From contig JALVGO010000204.1 in NCBI GenBank assembly GCA_027029065.1, positions 2,842 through 9,996 of the forward strand: a stretch of DNA of 7,155 nt, given 5' to 3'. The notes under the pieces were generated by a model that worked only from the letters and a program-made list of their open reading frames with translations, did no database searches and was not told the origin of the DNA. Both the position numbers and the translations under genes were made by a program. The first letter of the stretch is position 1; each line of letters starts with the position of its first letter. Of the stretch, positions 6,456-7,155 are shown one piece after another. This DNA is from Sulfurovum sp. GTDB lineage: Bacteria > Campylobacterota > Campylobacteria > Campylobacterales > Sulfurovaceae.

Positions 6456-7155
6456 TTAATAAGTAATCGTCTTATGAAAACGAAGTGGTATGGTTGCCAA
6501 AGTTTCTGCAATTTTAACGCCAGCCATGCCGTCTCCGTAAATATATTCCGATGCGTAGTGACCATGCTCAATATGCTTTTTAATAGCCTGTTCAATCTCT
6601 TTTTGATTGTAATCGCAGTCGATTACATTTTTTCCACGCATACGACCATGTTGGCGTGTACCAATATTTACAACAGGAATCCCCAAATAGGAACTTTCAC
6701 GTATGCCTACGCTTGAATTGCCAACCAATACTTTTGCATTTTTGATAAGGCGTAAAAAGTCCTGTGGCTGCATATTTTTAAAAAAATGAATATTTTTAGG
6801 ACTATGTATTTCTCTATATGCTCTAATACCAGTTGATGTGCCATCTGCACCGGCATCAACATTGGGCCAAAACCAAAATGTCGGTATACCCAGTGCATCA
6901 ACGGCTTTCAATGTTGCTTCCACATGTGCTCTTGAATCAGAATATTCTGTTGTAACGGGATGCTGCATCACAACAATATAGCCTTTATTTTTCCAGTCAC
7001 CTATTTCTCCTACTCCACCATACTTTTCTATAGGATCAAAATCAAGTGTCGGATTGTCCAAAACCTCTTTGGCAAGATCGATAGAAGGGCAGCCTGTATT
7101 GATGACATAGGCTGGATCTTCCCCCATTCTAATCACCCTTTCACCTGCATCATCC
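6456..7155 (-). CDS. UDP-N-acetylglucosamine 2-epimerase (hydrolysing), NeuC/LegG family, C-terminal part
   Basis: C-terminal 232 residues of a protein usually about 370-390 long; the N-terminus is beyond the right edge. The family inverts C2 of a UDP-HexNAc and releases UDP, giving free ManNAc (NeuC) or the 2,4-diacetamido-trideoxymannose used for legionaminate (LegG). Visible motifs, numbered from the first full codon in the window, are ERVIRMGEDPAYVINTGCPS (5-24), VVMQHPVTTE (61-70), FWPNVDAGADGTSTGIR (95-111), LVGNSSVGIRESSYLGIPVV (143-162) and GTRQHGR (165-171). These are typical of the Epimerase_2 family. The frame stays open to base 7154, so the GTG at 7136 is an internal Val within the conserved ERVIRMGEDP block, not a start. 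Hand-counted GC at 6481-7140 is 265/660 (40%), lower than parts of asnB. Which sugar it makes is not decidable here. Confidence 0.93.
   Translation of the reverse strand, partial: DDAGERVIRMGEDPAYVINTGCPSIDLAKEVLDNPTLDFDPIEKYGGVGEIGDWKNKGYIVVMQHPVTTEYSDSRAHVEATLKAVDALGIPTFWFWPNVDAGADGTSTGIRAYREIHSPKNIHFFKNMQPQDFLRLIKNAKVLVGNSSVGIRESSYLGIPVVNIGTRQHGRMRGKNVIDCDYNQKEIEQAIKKHIEHGHYASEYIYGDGMAGVKIAETLATIPLRFHKTITY

Noticed and set aside
5731..6456. Search for a promoter or terminator between the epimerase, cytidylyltransferase and asnB genes
   Set aside because: The gaps are only about 14 and 0 bases, and no inverted repeat followed by a T run was seen.
6776..6786. Homopolymer run (A7 next to a T run) that could allow phase variation
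   Set aside because: Only seven bases and interrupted. Phase-variable tracts in sugar genes are normally longer, and the encoded HFFKNM fits the epimerase frame.
7134..7136. GTG as start of a complete short epimerase gene
   Set aside because: The frame continues upstream to the window edge as DDAGER followed by VIRMGEDP, a conserved family block, so this is an internal valine in a truncated gene.

Overview
The window is a fragment of a surface-glycan biosynthesis locus from a Gram-negative-type bacterium. All six genes lie on the minus strand, read right to left, and leave essentially no intergenic space. Base composition is moderate (about 40% GC at the right edge, about 50% in parts of asnB). 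Tight packing plus a nonulosonic-acid module would suit a Campylobacterota member such as a Sulfurovum-like organism. This is only an impression, because no rRNA, tRNA or housekeeping gene is present to test it.

Right part (7155 down to 5731): the C-terminal 232 residues of a hydrolysing UDP-GlcNAc 2-epimerase (NeuC/LegG family), then a complete CMP-nonulosonate (sialic-acid type) cytidylyltransferase (NeuA/LegF family). These are the sugar-forming and activating steps of a neuraminic- or legionaminic-acid pathway. The condensing synthase (NeuB/LegI type) is not in the window and may lie beyond the right edge. Middle (5730-4009): a complete asparagine-synthase-type glutamine amidotransferase, a family often found in polysaccharide clusters. 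Left part (4012-1): three glycosyltransferase genes. The first encodes an 844-residue protein that joins two different GT-B modules. The second is a 377-residue GT4-type enzyme. The third is the N-terminal 119 codons of another GT4-type enzyme, cut by the left edge.

The genes overlap by 4 to 11 bases, abut, or are about 14 bases apart, so they are probably one translationally coupled operon whose promoter and terminator are both outside the window. The likely logic is to make and CMP-activate a nonulosonic acid, possibly amidate a sugar, and assemble an oligosaccharide (O-antigen, capsule or protein glycan) with the glycosyltransferases.

The most unusual features are the two-module glycosyltransferase fusion and a 7-base repeat inside glycosyltransferase linkers. 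A run of degenerate heptamers sits exactly in the interdomain linker of the 377-residue enzyme. A related sequence, sharing an exact 11-mer and the same reading frame, sits at the module junction of the 844-residue fusion. No mobile element, RNA gene, CRISPR array, promoter or terminator was seen, and no gene-free stretch exceeds about 15 bases.
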